NCBI RefSeq assembly: GCF_025558585.1
Contig: NZ_CP094723.1
Coordinates: 558,001-622,000, forward strand
DNA: 64,000 bases
Direction: 5' to 3'
Source: Staphylococcus sp. IVB6214
GTDB lineage: Bacteria; Bacillota; Bacilli; Staphylococcales; Staphylococcaceae
Position numbers and translations under genes: made by a program. The notes under the pieces were generated by a model that had not been told where the DNA came from, searched no databases, and saw only the letters and a list, made by a program, of their open reading frames with translations. This document shows, in pieces, positions 20,106 through 30,050 of this stretch; position 1 is the first letter of the stretch; each line of letters opens with the position of its first letter.

Positions 20106-21479
20106 CTATAAATACTGTTTTGCAACGTCAATCTGGTGTTTTACTGCATCTTGACCGGTTGCGCCATAACTTTTACGACGTTTGACTGCTTCGTCAGGTT
20201 GAAGGTATGTGTATATGTCTTCATCAATTTCTGGTGCTTGAGCTTTATAAACATCTAATGGTACATCTAACAAATAGAGATTTTTTTGGATTGACCAGAG
20301 AACGATTTTACCAACAATCTCATGTGCATCTCTGAATGGAATACCTTTCATCACGAGATAGTCTGCAAGTTCTGTTGCGTTTGAAAAGTCTTGTCTGACT
20401 GTTGCAGCCAATCTATCTGTATTGACAGTCATGCTAGCGACCATGCCTTCAAAGATTTTTAAAGAACCTTTTAATGTATGAATAGCATCAAATAATCCTT
20501 CTTTATCTTCTTGCATATCTTTATTGTAAGCGAGTGGCAATCCTTTAAGCGTCATCAACATACTCATTAAATGACCAGTTGTTCGGCCGACCTTCCCACG
20601 AATGAGTTCAGCCATGTCTGGGTTTTTCTTCTGTGGCATTATGGAAGATCCTGTTGAGAATGCATCAGACAATGTGACAAACTTTGCCTCTTCGGACGAC
20701 CAGAAAATAATTTCTTCTGCGAAACGTGAAAGATGAACCATTGTTAAGCTAATGTTGTGTAATGTTTCTACGATGTAATCACGATCACTAACCGCATCTA
20801 GACTATTTTCGTAGATACCTTCAAATCCAAGTAAGGATTGTGTTTCATGACGATCAATTGGATAAGTTGTACCACTTAATGCTGCTGCACCTAATGGAGA
20901 CAAATCAATACGCTTTAATGCATCTGTAAATCTTGACTTATCGCGTTCTAACATCCAAAAATAAGTCATGATATGATGTGCAAAAGAGATAGGTTGAGCA
21001 CGTTGTAAATGTGTATAGCCAGGCATAATCGTATCCACATGTTGTTCTGCTAATTCAACGATTGTTTTCTGAAACGAAGTAATACTTTTAATGATATGTT
21101 GAACTTCTTTCTTTGTATATAAGTGCATATCTGTCGCAACTTGGTCATTACGGCTACGTCCTGTATGTAACTTACCACCGACAGAACCAATGCGTTGAAT
21201 CAGTTCATGCTCAATATTGAGATGAATGTCTTCGAGTGATTCTTGTAAAGGCACTTTGTCATCATGAATGTCTTGTTGAATGACCTTAAGTTCAGAGATA
21301 ATCGTAGAAGCTTCATCTTTTGTCAAAATGCCTTGGTTCGCAAGCATCGTGGCATGGGCGATACTTCCTTGAATATCTTCATCTACTAAGTTTTTATCAA
21401 AATGGATAGATGCATTAAATGCATCTACCCAATCTTCAGGTTTCTCTTCAAATCTACCGCCCCATGCTTTTTTACTCAT
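20106..21479 (-). CDS. argH: Argininosuccinate lyase
   Basis: 457 residues, fumarase/aspartase superfamily. Splits argininosuccinate into arginine and fumarate. Signature [12 protein letters not shown] (mobile catalytic loop with the active-site Ser) near residue 275, plus [13 protein letters not shown] and TSYPIDR-like [10 protein letters not shown] start at ATG 21477-21479 ([14 protein letters not shown]), preceded by GGAGGT; upstream codons in frame lie within argG. The start overlaps the argG stop by 8 bp, so the two are translationally coupled. Confidence 0.95.
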   Translation of the reverse strand: MSKKAWGGRFEEKPEDWVDAFNASIHFDKNLVDEDIQGSIAHATMLANQGILTKDEASTIISELKVIQQDIHDDKVPLQESLEDIHLNIEHELIQRIGSVGGKLHTGRSRNDQVATDMHLYTKKEVQHIIKSITSFQKTIVELAEQHVDTIMPGYTHLQRAQPISFAHHIMTYFWMLERDKSRFTDALKRIDLSPLGAAALSGTTYPIDRHETQSLLGFEGIYENSLDAVSDRDYIVETLHNISLTMVHLSRFAEEIIFWSSEEAKFVTLSDAFSTGSSIMPQKKNPDMAELIRGKVGRTTGHLMSMLMTLKGLPLAYNKDMQEDKEGLFDAIHTLKGSLKIFEGMVASMTVNTDRLAATVRQDFSNATELADYLVMKGIPFRDAHEIVGKIVLWSIQKNLYLLDVPLDVYKAQAPEIDEDIYTYLQPDEAVKRRKSYGATGQDAVKHQIDVAKQYL

Positions 21480-22674
21480 CTGCATAACCTCCGTGTAACA
21501 TCGCATTCACTTGTGTTGGTAGACCGAAAATGTCGATAAATCCAACAGCTGATTGTTGATTGAATGCATCTTCTTTTGTATAAGTTGCTAATTTTTCATT
21601 ATAAAGTGTAAAGTCTGACTTTCTACCATTTACAATTGCATGACCTTTAAATAGTTTGACTCTTACATCACCTGTTACAAATTTTTGAGTATGATCAATA
21701 AATGCTTTTAGTGCATCTGTAAGTGGAGAGAACCATAGGCCGTTATAGACCATTTCTGATAATTGTTTTTCAACAACTGGTTTAAAATGTGCGACGTCTT
21801 TAGAAAGTGTAATGGTTTCTAAACCTTTGTGTGCTTTTAAGATTACTTCAGCACCAGGCACTTCATAAACCTCTCTCGATTTGATACCTACAAGTCTATT
21901 TTCAATGTGATCGATACGTCCGATGCCATGTTTACCTGCCATATCATTCAAATGTAAAATCATGTCATCTAATGCGTATGCCTTGCCATCGATATGTGTT
22001 GGAATACCTTCAGTGAATGTAATAATAATCTCGTCTGCTTCATCTGGTGTATCTTCTAATTCATTTGTTAAGTCATATGCGTCAGCAGGGGGTGCAACGT
22101 ACGGATCTTCTAATACACCACATTCGTTTGCACGACCCCATAAGTTTTGGTCAATTGAATATGGAGAATCTTTGCCAACGGGTACTGGAATGTTGTGTTT
22201 CTTTGCATATTCTAACTCTTCTTCACGACTCCAGCCCCATTCTCTGACAGGAGCAATCACTTTTAAGCTAGGGTCTAATGCTTTGATTGCTACTTCAAAG
22301 CGTACTTGGTCGTTCCCTTTGCCAGTACATCCATGTGCAATCGCAACCGCATCTGTCTTATGTGCAATTTCGACAAGTTTTTTTGAAATTAAAGGTCGTG
22401 ACAAAGCAGATACGAGTGGGTACGTCTGTTCATACATTAAGTTACCTTTAATGGCATAACCTACGTATTCTTCTGCAAATTCTTTCGTCGCATCAATAAT
22501 ATGTGACTCAATTGCGCCCATATCTAAAGCTTTTTGATATACAACGTCTAAATCTTTTCCCTCACCAACGTCTAAGCAACATGCAACAACATCGTATCCT
22601 TGTTCAATCAGCCATTGCACAGCTACGCTTGTATCTAATCCACCTGAATATGCTAATACTACCTTCTGTTTCAT
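21472..22674 (-). CDS. argG: Argininosuccinate synthase
   Basis: 400 residues, cytoplasmic. Condenses citrulline and aspartate with ATP. N-terminal PP-loop [15 protein letters not shown] (residues 9-23), citrulline/aspartate site [13 protein letters not shown] near residue 118. First gene of argGH; ATG 22672-22674 follows GAGGTGAC. Divergent from pgi. Confidence 0.96.
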   Translation of the reverse strand: MKQKVVLAYSGGLDTSVAVQWLIEQGYDVVACCLDVGEGKDLDVVYQKALDMGAIESHIIDATKEFAEEYVGYAIKGNLMYEQTYPLVSALSRPLISKKLVEIAHKTDAVAIAHGCTGKGNDQVRFEVAIKALDPSLKVIAPVREWGWSREEELEYAKKHNIPVPVGKDSPYSIDQNLWGRANECGVLEDPYVAPPADAYDLTNELEDTPDEADEIIITFTEGIPTHIDGKAYALDDMILHLNDMAGKHGIGRIDHIENRLVGIKSREVYEVPGAEVILKAHKGLETITLSKDVAHFKPVVEKQLSEMVYNGLWFSPLTDALKAFIDHTQKFVTGDVRVKLFKGHAIVNGRKSDFTLYNEKLATYTKEDAFNQQSAVGFIDIFGLPTQVNAMLHGGYADE

Positions 22675-22712
22675 AAAACTGTCACCTCGTGTTTTAATGT
22701 TTTTGCTTAATT

Positions 22713-22762
22713 AGTATACTAGCACGTTATGAGTTATTATGCAAGTATTTAAATAAATATAC
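22713..22762 (-). promoter_or_regulatory. argGH promoter region with possible arginine-repressor site
   Basis: Minus-strand -10 TATACT (22713-22718) with a weak -35 CATAAT 17 bp upstream. Next to it GTATATTTATTTAAATAC (22744-22762 region) is an AT-rich dyad with some likeness to ARG boxes. The ArgR assignment is a guess. Confidence 0.3.
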
Positions 22763-22801
22763 ATAACTGATTTATATTACTTTTCGTACTATTCACCTTA
22801 A

Positions 22802-22830
22802 TTGAATTTCGCAATATATGTTAGTAAAAT
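22802..22830 (+). promoter_or_regulatory. Promoter of pgi
   Basis: TTGAAT (22802-22807) and TAAAAT (22825-22830) with a 17-bp spacer, 35 bp upstream of the pgi start. Confidence 0.5.
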
Positions 22831-22865
22831 AAAGATGAGTTCAGTTAAATTAGGAGGCAAAGTGC

Positions 22866-24197
22866 ATGACACATATCCAGTTTGATTACAAAAAGGCATT
22901 ACAATTTTTTGGACAGCATGAATTAGAACAACAACAAGATCAAGTGAAACTGATTCATCGCACAATCCACGAAGGAACAGGCGCTGGCAATGACTTTTTA
23001 GGATGGGTTGATTTACCAGTTGATTATGATAAGGATGAATTTGATCGCATTTTAAAAGCAGCAGAAGAGATTAAGTCCCATTCAGATGTACTTGTTGTCA
23101 TTGGTATTGGTGGCTCTTATTTAGGTGCACGTTCAGCGATTGAAATGTTGACACCAGCATTTAAAAAGAATGACGACTTACCAGAAATTGTTTTTGCTGG
23201 TCATCACCTTTCTTCATCTTATACACAAGAATTAATTGATTATTTAGATGGTAAAGATTTCTCTGTGAATGTTATTTCAAAATCAGGAACAACGACAGAA
23301 CCAGCTGTGGCATTCCGTTTATTTAAACAATTATTAGAAGAAAAATACGGAAAAGAAGAAGCGGTAAAACGTATCTTTGCGACAACAGATAAAGAAAAAG
23401 GTGCATTAAAACAACTTGCGACAAATGAAGGTTATGCATCATTTGTCGTACCTGATGATGTCGGTGGACGTTTCTCTGTATTAACAGCGGTAGGTCTATT
23501 ACCAATCGCAGTCGCTGGTATTGATATTGAAGCAATGATGTCAGGTGCAGCAAAAGCACGTGAAGAATTGTCATCAGATGATTTATCACAAAATATTGCA
23601 TATCAATATGCATCAATCCGCAATGTGTTGTACAACAAAGGTTATACAACTGAAATGTTAATTAACTACGAACCATCATTACAATATTTCAATGAATGGT
23701 GGAAACAATTGTTTGGTGAGTCAGAAGGTAAAGACTTGAAAGGCATCTACCCATCAAGTGCTAACTTTACAACAGACTTACATTCATTAGGTCAATATGT
23801 TCAAGAAGGACGTCGCTTCTTATTTGAAACAGTTTTAAAAGTAGATACACCAAAACACAATATTACAATTGAAGAAGACGCGGATGATTTAGATGGTCTT
23901 AACTATTTAGCGGGTAAAACAGTTGACGAAGTGAATACTAAAGCATTTGAAGGAACGTTATTAGCTCATACAGATGGTGGCGTACCAAACTTAGTGATCA
24001 CATTACCAAAATTAGATGCAGAAACATACGGCTATCTTGTCTACTTCTTTGAATTGTCTGTTGCAATGAGTGGCTATCAATTAGGTGTAAATCCATTCAA
24101 CCAACCTGGTGTAGAAGCATACAAACAAAATATGTTTGCATTGCTAGGTAAACCAGGATTTGAAGATAAGAAAAAAGATTTAGAAGCTCGTTTATAA
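22866..24197 (+). CDS. pgi: Glucose-6-phosphate isomerase
   Basis: 443 residues, the short bacterial PGI form. Interconverts glucose-6-phosphate and fructose-6-phosphate at the head of glycolysis. Contains [18 protein letters not shown] (first SIS phosphate-binding loop), [15 protein letters not shown], and the C-terminal [15 protein letters not shown] with the active-site Lys. ATG 22866 follows TTAGGAGG. Monocistronic: own promoter and a strong terminator. Confidence 0.96.
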   Translation: MTHIQFDYKKALQFFGQHELEQQQDQVKLIHRTIHEGTGAGNDFLGWVDLPVDYDKDEFDRILKAAEEIKSHSDVLVVIGIGGSYLGARSAIEMLTPAFKKNDDLPEIVFAGHHLSSSYTQELIDYLDGKDFSVNVISKSGTTTEPAVAFRLFKQLLEEKYGKEEAVKRIFATTDKEKGALKQLATNEGYASFVVPDDVGGRFSVLTAVGLLPIAVAGIDIEAMMSGAAKAREELSSDDLSQNIAYQYASIRNVLYNKGYTTEMLINYEPSLQYFNEWWKQLFGESEGKDLKGIYPSSANFTTDLHSLGQYVQEGRRFLFETVLKVDTPKHNITIEEDADDLDGLNYLAGKTVDEVNTKAFEGTLLAHTDGGVPNLVITLPKLDAETYGYLVYFFELSVAMSGYQLGVNPFNQPGVEAYKQNMFALLGKPGFEDKKKDLEARL

Positions 24198-24265
24198 TTG
24201 TATGATTGATTTGACTAGTAGTAGGAGTTAAATGATTTTATCGTTATAGAACACAACTATATCTG

Positions 24266-24310
24266 TACAAAACCCCCACAGCGGTCTAAAGCTTTGTGGG
24301 GGTTTTGTGC
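24266..24310 (+). terminator. Strong terminator after pgi
   Basis: ACAAAACCCCCACA pairs with TGTGGGGGTTTTGT around a 16-nt loop, with TTTTGTG at the tail. One of the most stable stems in the window. Confidence 0.85.
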
Positions 24311-24562
24311 GATCATTTTGAATGATTTCTATTAAATAGTCAGATGCTAAAAACATCAAAATACAGACATTGACCGCTATTTATTATATGTGTTGTCGTT
24401 ACATTTTTGAAATATAAGTGATATAGAAATCATTAACCTTTCATTTTGGTTATGTGATATGATAAAAAGTACAGTCTATACGAAATCATAACGAGGGTAT
24501 AAAAGATGCACAAAAACGCAGGTTGTTTATTGTATAATAGTTGCATCTGATATTTTATCTTT
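24311..24562 (+). other. Non-coding leader region upstream of spsB
   Basis: No ORF of coding character. A TATAAT (about 24533) lies close to the spsB ribosome site but has no good -35. In S. aureus an inactive paralogue, spsA, sits directly before spsB; no trace of it is visible here. Confidence 0.5.
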
Positions 24563-24576
24563 AAGAGGTGTCAATA

Positions 24577-25155
24577 GTGAAAAAAGAAACGATAGAATGG
24601 ATTATTTCGATAGGATTAGCACTCCTTATCGTTGGATTACTCTATACATTTGTAATTAAACCTTATAATGTGCAAGGTGACTCAATGCATCCTACATTAA
24701 AAGATGGAGACCGTTTAATTGTGAATAAGATTGGTAAGACGTTAGGACATTTGGACAATGGGAATGTGATTGTGTTCCATGCTGACGAATCAGCAGACTA
24801 TGTAAAACGTATTATCGGAAAACCAGGCGATCATGTAGAATATAAAAATGATCAATTGTATTTAAATGGAAAGAAAGTACATGAACCATATCTTGACTAT
24901 AACTTAAAACATAAGTCATATGATGAAATTACTGGACCTGTGAATTCTCAAGATTTACAGGGGAGCGATGGAAAATATCAAATACCAAAAGACAAATATT
25001 TGGTGTTAGGGGATAATCGTGAAGTCAGTAAAGATAGTCGTACGATTGGTTTGATTGATAAAGACCAAATCGTCGGTAAGGTTTCTTTAAGATACTGGCC
25101 GGTAAGTGAGTTTAAAGTCAACTTTAACCCAGATCATACAGAAGAAACACCATAA
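24577..25155 (+). CDS. spsB: Type I signal peptidase
   Basis: 192 residues with one N-terminal membrane anchor (about residues 7-28) and the catalytic domain outside. Removes signal peptides from exported proteins. Catalytic Ser36 in GDSMHPT and Lys77 in DYVKRIIG are both present, so it is the active SpsB type. The frame begins at GTG 24568, but that codon overlaps the AAGAGGTG ribosome site; GTG 24577, six bases later, gives the family start MKKE. An IS element lies 19 bp beyond the stop and splits its terminator. Confidence 0.92.
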   Translation: MKKETIEWIISIGLALLIVGLLYTFVIKPYNVQGDSMHPTLKDGDRLIVNKIGKTLGHLDNGNVIVFHADESADYVKRIIGKPGDHVEYKNDQLYLNGKKVHEPYLDYNLKHKSYDEITGPVNSQDLQGSDGKYQIPKDKYLVLGDNREVSKDSRTIGLIDKDQIVGKVSLRYWPVSEFKVNFNPDHTEETP

Positions 25156-25257
25156 TGTGAACAACAGTCTAGTGTGAGCTGACCCCATATAGTGGGAACT
25201 TTATAAAAACACTTTCGTTGAATTCAGTTAAAATGAATTTACGGAGGTGTTTTTTCT

Positions 25258-25572
25258 ATGCGCAGAGTGGCGTATTCAGTTGAAACAAAGTTTAAAGCAG
25301 TGAAGATGAAAGCAGAAGGTTATACAACTAAAGAAATTATGTGTGAATTAAATATTAGAAATAGCACACAGGTAAAAACATGGTGGAGATGGTATAGAAA
25401 GGGTGAAACATATCGATTTAGTCAACAAGTAGGCAAACAATACTCCTATAATAAAGGATTAGTGGAACTTTCTGAACTGGAACAATTAAAGTTAAAGAAT
25501 AGAAGAAATCAAGCCGAAATAGATATTTTAAAAAAGTACAAGGAATTGGAAAGGAAGTGGTACCTGAAGTAG
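25258..25572 (+). CDS. IS3-family transposase OrfA (helix-turn-helix), IS copy 1
   Basis: 104 residues: an N-terminal helix-turn-helix of the transposase_8 type (FKAVKMKAEGYTTKEIMCEL) that binds the IS ends, then a leucine-rich coiled coil (ELSELEQLKLKNRRN). The slippery heptamer A AAA AAG (25530-25536) lies in the correct phase near the end, so -1 frameshifting would give the OrfAB transposase. Start ATG follows GGAGGTG. Confidence 0.92.
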   Translation: MRRVAYSVETKFKAVKMKAEGYTTKEIMCELNIRNSTQVKTWWRWYRKGETYRFSQQVGKQYSYNKGLVELSELEQLKLKNRRNQAEIDILKKYKELERKWYLK

Positions 25573-26399
25573 TGATAGAATTAGTGGATGAGTTAAAGCA
25601 CAGGCATCCTGTGAAGCTGATTTTGGAAGTGTTGAATGTCCCTAAATCAAATTACTACCGTTGGAAAAATAAGAAGAAAACGGAAGATACAACAGTTAAA
25701 AAGGTTAAGGAATTATGTGAAGATAATCATTACACGTACGGCTATCGCAAGATAACTGCTCTGATGAATCAGGCCTCTAAACAACCGATAAACCATAAAC
25801 GTGTACAAAGAATTATGAGAGAAAATAATTTGAATTGTAGAGTTAGAATTAAGAAATCTAAACGTCGAGGGAAGGCATATTATCTTACAAGCAATAAACT
25901 GAATGGTAACTTTAGAGCAAATCAACCTCTACAAGTACTGACTACTGATATTACGTATCTTCCCTTTGGTAATTCAATGTTGTATTTATCTTCAATCATC
26001 GATTTATATAACGGTGAAATTGTGGCTTATAAGATTAGCGATACACAAGATCAAAGTTTGGTAAATGACACCTTAAACCAAATTGATATTCCAGAAGAAT
26101 GTCTACTTCATAGCGATCAAGGAAGCGTCTATACATCGCATGCTTACTACCAATTATGCGAAGAAAAGGGCATTATCAGAAGTATGTCTCGCAAAGGTAC
26201 ACCTGCTGATAACGCCCCGATAGAATGTTTCCATTCCTCGCTAAAGTGTGAAACATTTTATCTTAACAATGAGTTAAATAACTCTAATTTCATTGTAAAG
26301 GATATTGTCGAAAAGTACATTGAAAACTATAATAATAATCGAATTCAACAAAAATTAGGCTACTTATCCCCTGTGCAATACAGAAAATTAGCAGCCTAA
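25557..26399 (+). CDS. IS3-family transposase OrfB (DDE integrase domain), IS copy 1
   Basis: 280 residues with an HTH_21 region (YGYRKITALMNQ) and an rve/DDE core: first Asp in LTTDITYLPFG, second in LLHSDQGSVYTS, Glu in NAPIECFHSSLK, then the usual Arg/Lys-rich tail YNNNRIQQKLGYLSPVQY. The GTG at 25557 is only the first possible start; the working product is probably the OrfAB frameshift fusion. Differs from copy 2 by one residue (Glu versus Gly in IPEECLLHSD). Confidence 0.93.
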   Translation: MVPEVVIELVDELKHRHPVKLILEVLNVPKSNYYRWKNKKKTEDTTVKKVKELCEDNHYTYGYRKITALMNQASKQPINHKRVQRIMRENNLNCRVRIKKSKRRGKAYYLTSNKLNGNFRANQPLQVLTTDITYLPFGNSMLYLSSIIDLYNGEIVAYKISDTQDQSLVNDTLNQIDIPEECLLHSDQGSVYTSHAYYQLCEEKGIIRSMSRKGTPADNAPIECFHSSLKCETFYLNNELNNSNFIVKDIVEKYIENYNNNRIQQKLGYLSPVQYRKLAA

Positions 26400-26515
26400 T
26401 TCAAGTGTTTTTATGTGAGTCCCATATTAAGGGTGCAGTGCCAGTGAGTAGTAAGTGCTACTTGCTAGGCTTTTTTTGACTGTTTATTTCAGCTTCATAA
26501 ATATAAATAAAACAT

Positions 26516-26544
26516 TTTAGTTATTTTTAGGAAGCATATATAAT
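26516..26544 (+). promoter_or_regulatory. Possible promoter of addBA
   Basis: TATAAT (26539-26544) with a weak -35 TTTAGT (26516-26521) at 17 bp, 36 bp ahead of addB and downstream of the IS. Confidence 0.35.
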
Positions 26545-26579
26545 GGAAATAACGCTATTTAACAGTGAGGGGGAATTGT

Positions 26580-29500
26580 ATGTTTCGTGCTTATATAGGA
26601 AAGGCAGGCACTGGTAAGACGACAGCAATGATGAATGAGATTAAACATAAGATACAAGAAGCACCCTTAGGAGAGCCGATTGTTGTTGTGACACCGATGC
26701 AAGGAACGTATTTATATGAACAAGCTTTTATCAGTGATTCGTCATTACAAGGCAGTTTGCGAGCGGAAGTGTTACATTTCGATAGACTTAGCCATCGTGT
26801 GTTTCAAGAAGTAGGTGGTGTGCGTGAAACACGTTTATCAACGACGTCCATTGAGATGATGATCTATCATATTTTAGAGGATGTTCGCACACAGTTGAAG
26901 TTGTATCAATCTCAAGTGAAGTATTTAGGGTTTAGTTCAAAAGTACGCGAACAAATTCAAGATTTTGAAAAGTATGCAGTGACACCAGAAATTGTTATAA
27001 ACAGTGCAAAGAACACGCAATTATCTAAAAGAACTCAAGATAAGCTACATGATATGGGACTAGTCTATGAGACATTACAAACACGTATGGGCTCTGATTA
27101 TCTAACAGCGGAAGGTTTGATGCACCGTTTCATATCGATGATCCCGAAGTCTGAGTGGTTGCGCAAAGCGGATATTTATATCGACGGTTTTCATAACTTT
27201 TCGACACAGGAATATCAGGTGATAGAAGCACTGGTGCAACATGCGAAGTCAATGACAGTCTTGCTGACAACAAATGGCGATATGGATCCATTAAGTATGT
27301 TTCGTAAGCCATCAGAATCACTCACACATCTTCATGAAATTGCAGAAAATCTAAATGTAACGTTAGAGATTGAACGTTTTAACGATATGTATCGTTTTAA
27401 ACAGACAACCATGAAAGTATTAGCGTCAGAGTTCGATGCTTTACAACCAACACCAACACAGTCAAACGATGGGGCAGTGAGAATATTTGAAGCGACATCA
27501 ACACGTGAAGAAGTGAATGAAGTTGCACGACAAATTTTGGCAGATGTGAGAGACCATCGATATCGCTATCGTGATATTGCTGTTTTATATCGTGATCCTC
27601 ACTATGCATATTTATTAGAATCAATTTTTGCACAGTATGATATTCCATATAATATAGATGTGAAACGCTCAATGGCGCATCATCCTATTATGGAAATGTT
27701 TGTCAGTATGATTGAAGCTTTAAGAACCGGTTGGAGATTTGAACCGATGATGCGCTTGTTTAAAACAAATGTACTCACACAAAATATTGAAAACAGTCGT
27801 TACTTAATAGATTTACTGGAAAACTATGCGTTGGAACGTGGTATTCAAGGTCAAAATTGGTTTGACGATGGCAAATTCCAACTTGATAGTTTTAAAAAGA
27901 TGGGCATCAAACGACATCGTACGCGCACTGACGACGAAGAAGAAACATTTCGACGTGTCATATCGTTGAAGGATTCGGTGTTACAAAAGATTGCACATTT
28001 GGGCAACAAACTGAAAGAAGGCAAACATGCAGTTGATCATGCGACAGCGTTTTATGATGTGTTAGAATCATTTGAACTTCCCTCTCAACTCATGACCTAT
28101 CGTGATACATTAGAGTCAAATGGGAAACATGAAAAAGCGGAAGAATTAGATCAAATCTGGAAAGGATTTATCCGTATCTTAGACGAAATTGTTTCTGTAT
28201 TTGGTCAAAAAGAAATGACATATTCACATTTTCTAGAACTGCTAGATGTTGGCTTGAATGGTTTGGAATTTTCAATGATTCCGCAAACAATGGATCAAGT
28301 GACAATCGGTTCAATGGATCTAGCAAAAGTTGACAATAAATGTCATGTCTATTTAATCGGTATGAATGATGGCGTGCTACCACAACCCATCAGTGGCAAG
28401 AGCTTGATGTCTGATGAAGAGAAAAAGCAATTCGAAACACATACGGGTATGCAGTTAAGCCCAACAGCAGATGTTTTACAAATGGATGAAGCCTTTGTTG
28501 GATATTTTGCAATGACACGAGCATGTGAACGACTAACGATGACATATAGTTTAATGGATAGTAGTGGATCAGAAAAAGAAGGTAGTCCTTATTTGAATGA
28601 CGTGAAAAAGATTTTACAATCTGTAGAAATTCAAAATATCGCACACCGTAACTCTGAAGAAGCAATGCGTCGTATCGTTCATCCGCATCAGACGAAAGTT
28701 CATTTATTTGAATCACTTCGTACTTGGATGGAGGGGCAACCGGTTTCAGATACATGGTTTACAGCATATGATGTGATGTCAAAAGAGCCATCGTTGCAGT
28801 CAGGTATGGCACACTTAACAACAGCATTAGATTACCGTAATAAGACGATACAATTAGACCAAGATTTGACGTTTGCATTGTATGGGAAAACAATCAATGC
28901 GAGTGTGTCACGTTTTGAAAGTTACAATAATTGTCCGTTTAAACATTATGTATCGCATGGCTTGAAGTTGAACGAGCGTACGAAGTATGAGTTGCAGAAT
29001 TTTGAACTTGGAACGATATTCCATGATGTTTTACGATATATTGCTGAACAAATTGGAGGTAGTTTCCAAACATTAACACCTGATGAGATTCAAAATTTAA
29101 CGAAACAAGCGTTAGATGAATACTTACCAAAAGTACAGTTTAATCTTTTAAATGCTACGTCTTATTATCAATATTTGTCACAGCGTATCGGTGAAATTGT
29201 TCAAACAACGCTTGAAGCTTTACGTTATCAAGCGGAGTATTCAAAGTTTCGACCAATTGCATTTGAGAAATCTTTCCGCAAGAAGCCGCATTCTGATGAA
29301 GAGTTAATTGCGTCAACCTTAATGACAACACAAGGGGTACCGATTAATATACGTGGACAAATCGACCGAATTGATACCTTCAATCATAATGGTAAAAGTT
29401 TTATTAATATTATTGATTATAAATCGTCTGAATCAAGTTCAGAGTTGGACTTAGTGAAAGTGTATTATGGATTACAAATGCAAATGATGACATATATGGA

Positions 29501-30050
29501 TATTGCATTACAAAATAAAGTACGGTTAGGTTTAAAAGATGAAGTCAAACCGGGTGGATTTTTATATATGCATGTCCATAAATTTAAAGATAAAAAACGT
29601 GCATGGGATGAAGTAAATCCAGATGATTATGAAGCTAAATTTTTAAAATCATACAAACTGAATGGTTTCTTAAATAGTGATCCAGATGTGATAGAAGGTT
29701 ATGACTGTCGCTTAGAAAATGGCGTTGGTTCAGATATTGTCCCTGTGGCACTTACTAAAAAAGGTGATTTTAATAAAAGAGACAGTAAGGTTATTGATGA
29801 AGAGATGATATACAAACTGATAGAACGAAACAAAGAAAACTTTGTGCGTACTGCTTCACAAATTATGGATGGACATACTGAAGTGGCACCGTTGAAATAT
29901 AGAGAAGCGCTACCATGTAGCTATTGTCAATACAAATCAGTGTGTCATGTAGATAGTTTGATTGATAGTGCGAAATATCGTCAAGTGGATGAAAAAATTA
30001 AACCGTTAGAGATTCTTGCGACAAGTGAAGAAGGGAAGGGGACACGATGA
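26580..30050 (+). CDS. addB: ATP-dependent helicase/nuclease subunit B
   Basis: 1156 residues, subunit of the AddAB (RexBA) helicase-nuclease that processes double-strand breaks for RecA. N-terminal Walker A GKAGTGKTT (residues 7-15), inactive-helicase-like middle, and a C-terminal RecB-type nuclease domain (GQIDRIDTFNHNGKSFINIIDYKSS). Four Cys for an iron-sulfur clasp: CPFKHY, and CSYCQYKSVC near the end. ATG 26580 follows GAGGGGG; GTG 26565 upstream overlaps that site. Ends in a 4-bp ATGA overlap with addA. Confidence 0.95.
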   Translation: MFRAYIGKAGTGKTTAMMNEIKHKIQEAPLGEPIVVVTPMQGTYLYEQAFISDSSLQGSLRAEVLHFDRLSHRVFQEVGGVRETRLSTTSIEMMIYHILEDVRTQLKLYQSQVKYLGFSSKVREQIQDFEKYAVTPEIVINSAKNTQLSKRTQDKLHDMGLVYETLQTRMGSDYLTAEGLMHRFISMIPKSEWLRKADIYIDGFHNFSTQEYQVIEALVQHAKSMTVLLTTNGDMDPLSMFRKPSESLTHLHEIAENLNVTLEIERFNDMYRFKQTTMKVLASEFDALQPTPTQSNDGAVRIFEATSTREEVNEVARQILADVRDHRYRYRDIAVLYRDPHYAYLLESIFAQYDIPYNIDVKRSMAHHPIMEMFVSMIEALRTGWRFEPMMRLFKTNVLTQNIENSRYLIDLLENYALERGIQGQNWFDDGKFQLDSFKKMGIKRHRTRTDDEEETFRRVISLKDSVLQKIAHLGNKLKEGKHAVDHATAFYDVLESFELPSQLMTYRDTLESNGKHEKAEELDQIWKGFIRILDEIVSVFGQKEMTYSHFLELLDVGLNGLEFSMIPQTMDQVTIGSMDLAKVDNKCHVYLIGMNDGVLPQPISGKSLMSDEEKKQFETHTGMQLSPTADVLQMDEAFVGYFAMTRACERLTMTYSLMDSSGSEKEGSPYLNDVKKILQSVEIQNIAHRNSEEAMRRIVHPHQTKVHLFESLRTWMEGQPVSDTWFTAYDVMSKEPSLQSGMAHLTTALDYRNKTIQLDQDLTFALYGKTINASVSRFESYNNCPFKHYVSHGLKLNERTKYELQNFELGTIFHDVLRYIAEQIGGSFQTLTPDEIQNLTKQALDEYLPKVQFNLLNATSYYQYLSQRIGEIVQTTLEALRYQAEYSKFRPIAFEKSFRKKPHSDEELIASTLMTTQGVPINIRGQIDRIDTFNHNGKSFINIIDYKSSESSSELDLVKVYYGLQMQMMTYMDIALQNKVRLGLKDEVKPGGFLYMHVHKFKDKKRAWDEVNPDDYEAKFLKSYKLNGFLNSDPDVIEGYDCRLENGVGSDIVPVALTKKGDFNKRDSKVIDEEMIYKLIERNKENFVRTASQIMDGHTEVAPLKYREALPCSYCQYKSVCHVDSLIDSAKYRQVDEKIKPLEILATSEEGKGTR

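Larger units (their letters stand above)
25175..26442 (+). mobile_element. IS3-family (IS150-group) insertion sequence, copy 1
   Basis: 1268 bp, delimited by comparison with an almost identical copy at 49306-50573. Imperfect terminal inverted repeats: left TGAGCTGACCCC..., right (reverse complement) GGCACTGCACCC..., 14 of the first 22 bases after the end base matching. It is flanked by the 4-bp direct repeat AGTG (25171-25174 and 26443-26446). Two overlapping frames, orfA and orfB, with a frameshift signal. Both copies look complete and recently moved. Confidence 0.92.
25160..26475 (+). terminator. spsB terminator interrupted by the IS insertion
   Basis: Joining the sequence on both sides of the IS (one AGTG copy removed) restores a stem in which AGTCTAGTGAGTAG pairs, with G-U wobbles, with CTACTTGCTAGGCT around TAAGTG, followed by seven T. 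The left part ends at 25174 and the right part resumes at 26443. The duplicated AGTG lets a shorter, 9-bp version of the hairpin reform downstream of the IS. Confidence 0.65.

Noticed and set aside
21923..22459. 178-codon ORF antisense to argG
   Set aside because: Shadow frame of a conserved gene; low-complexity Ser-rich product, no ribosome site.
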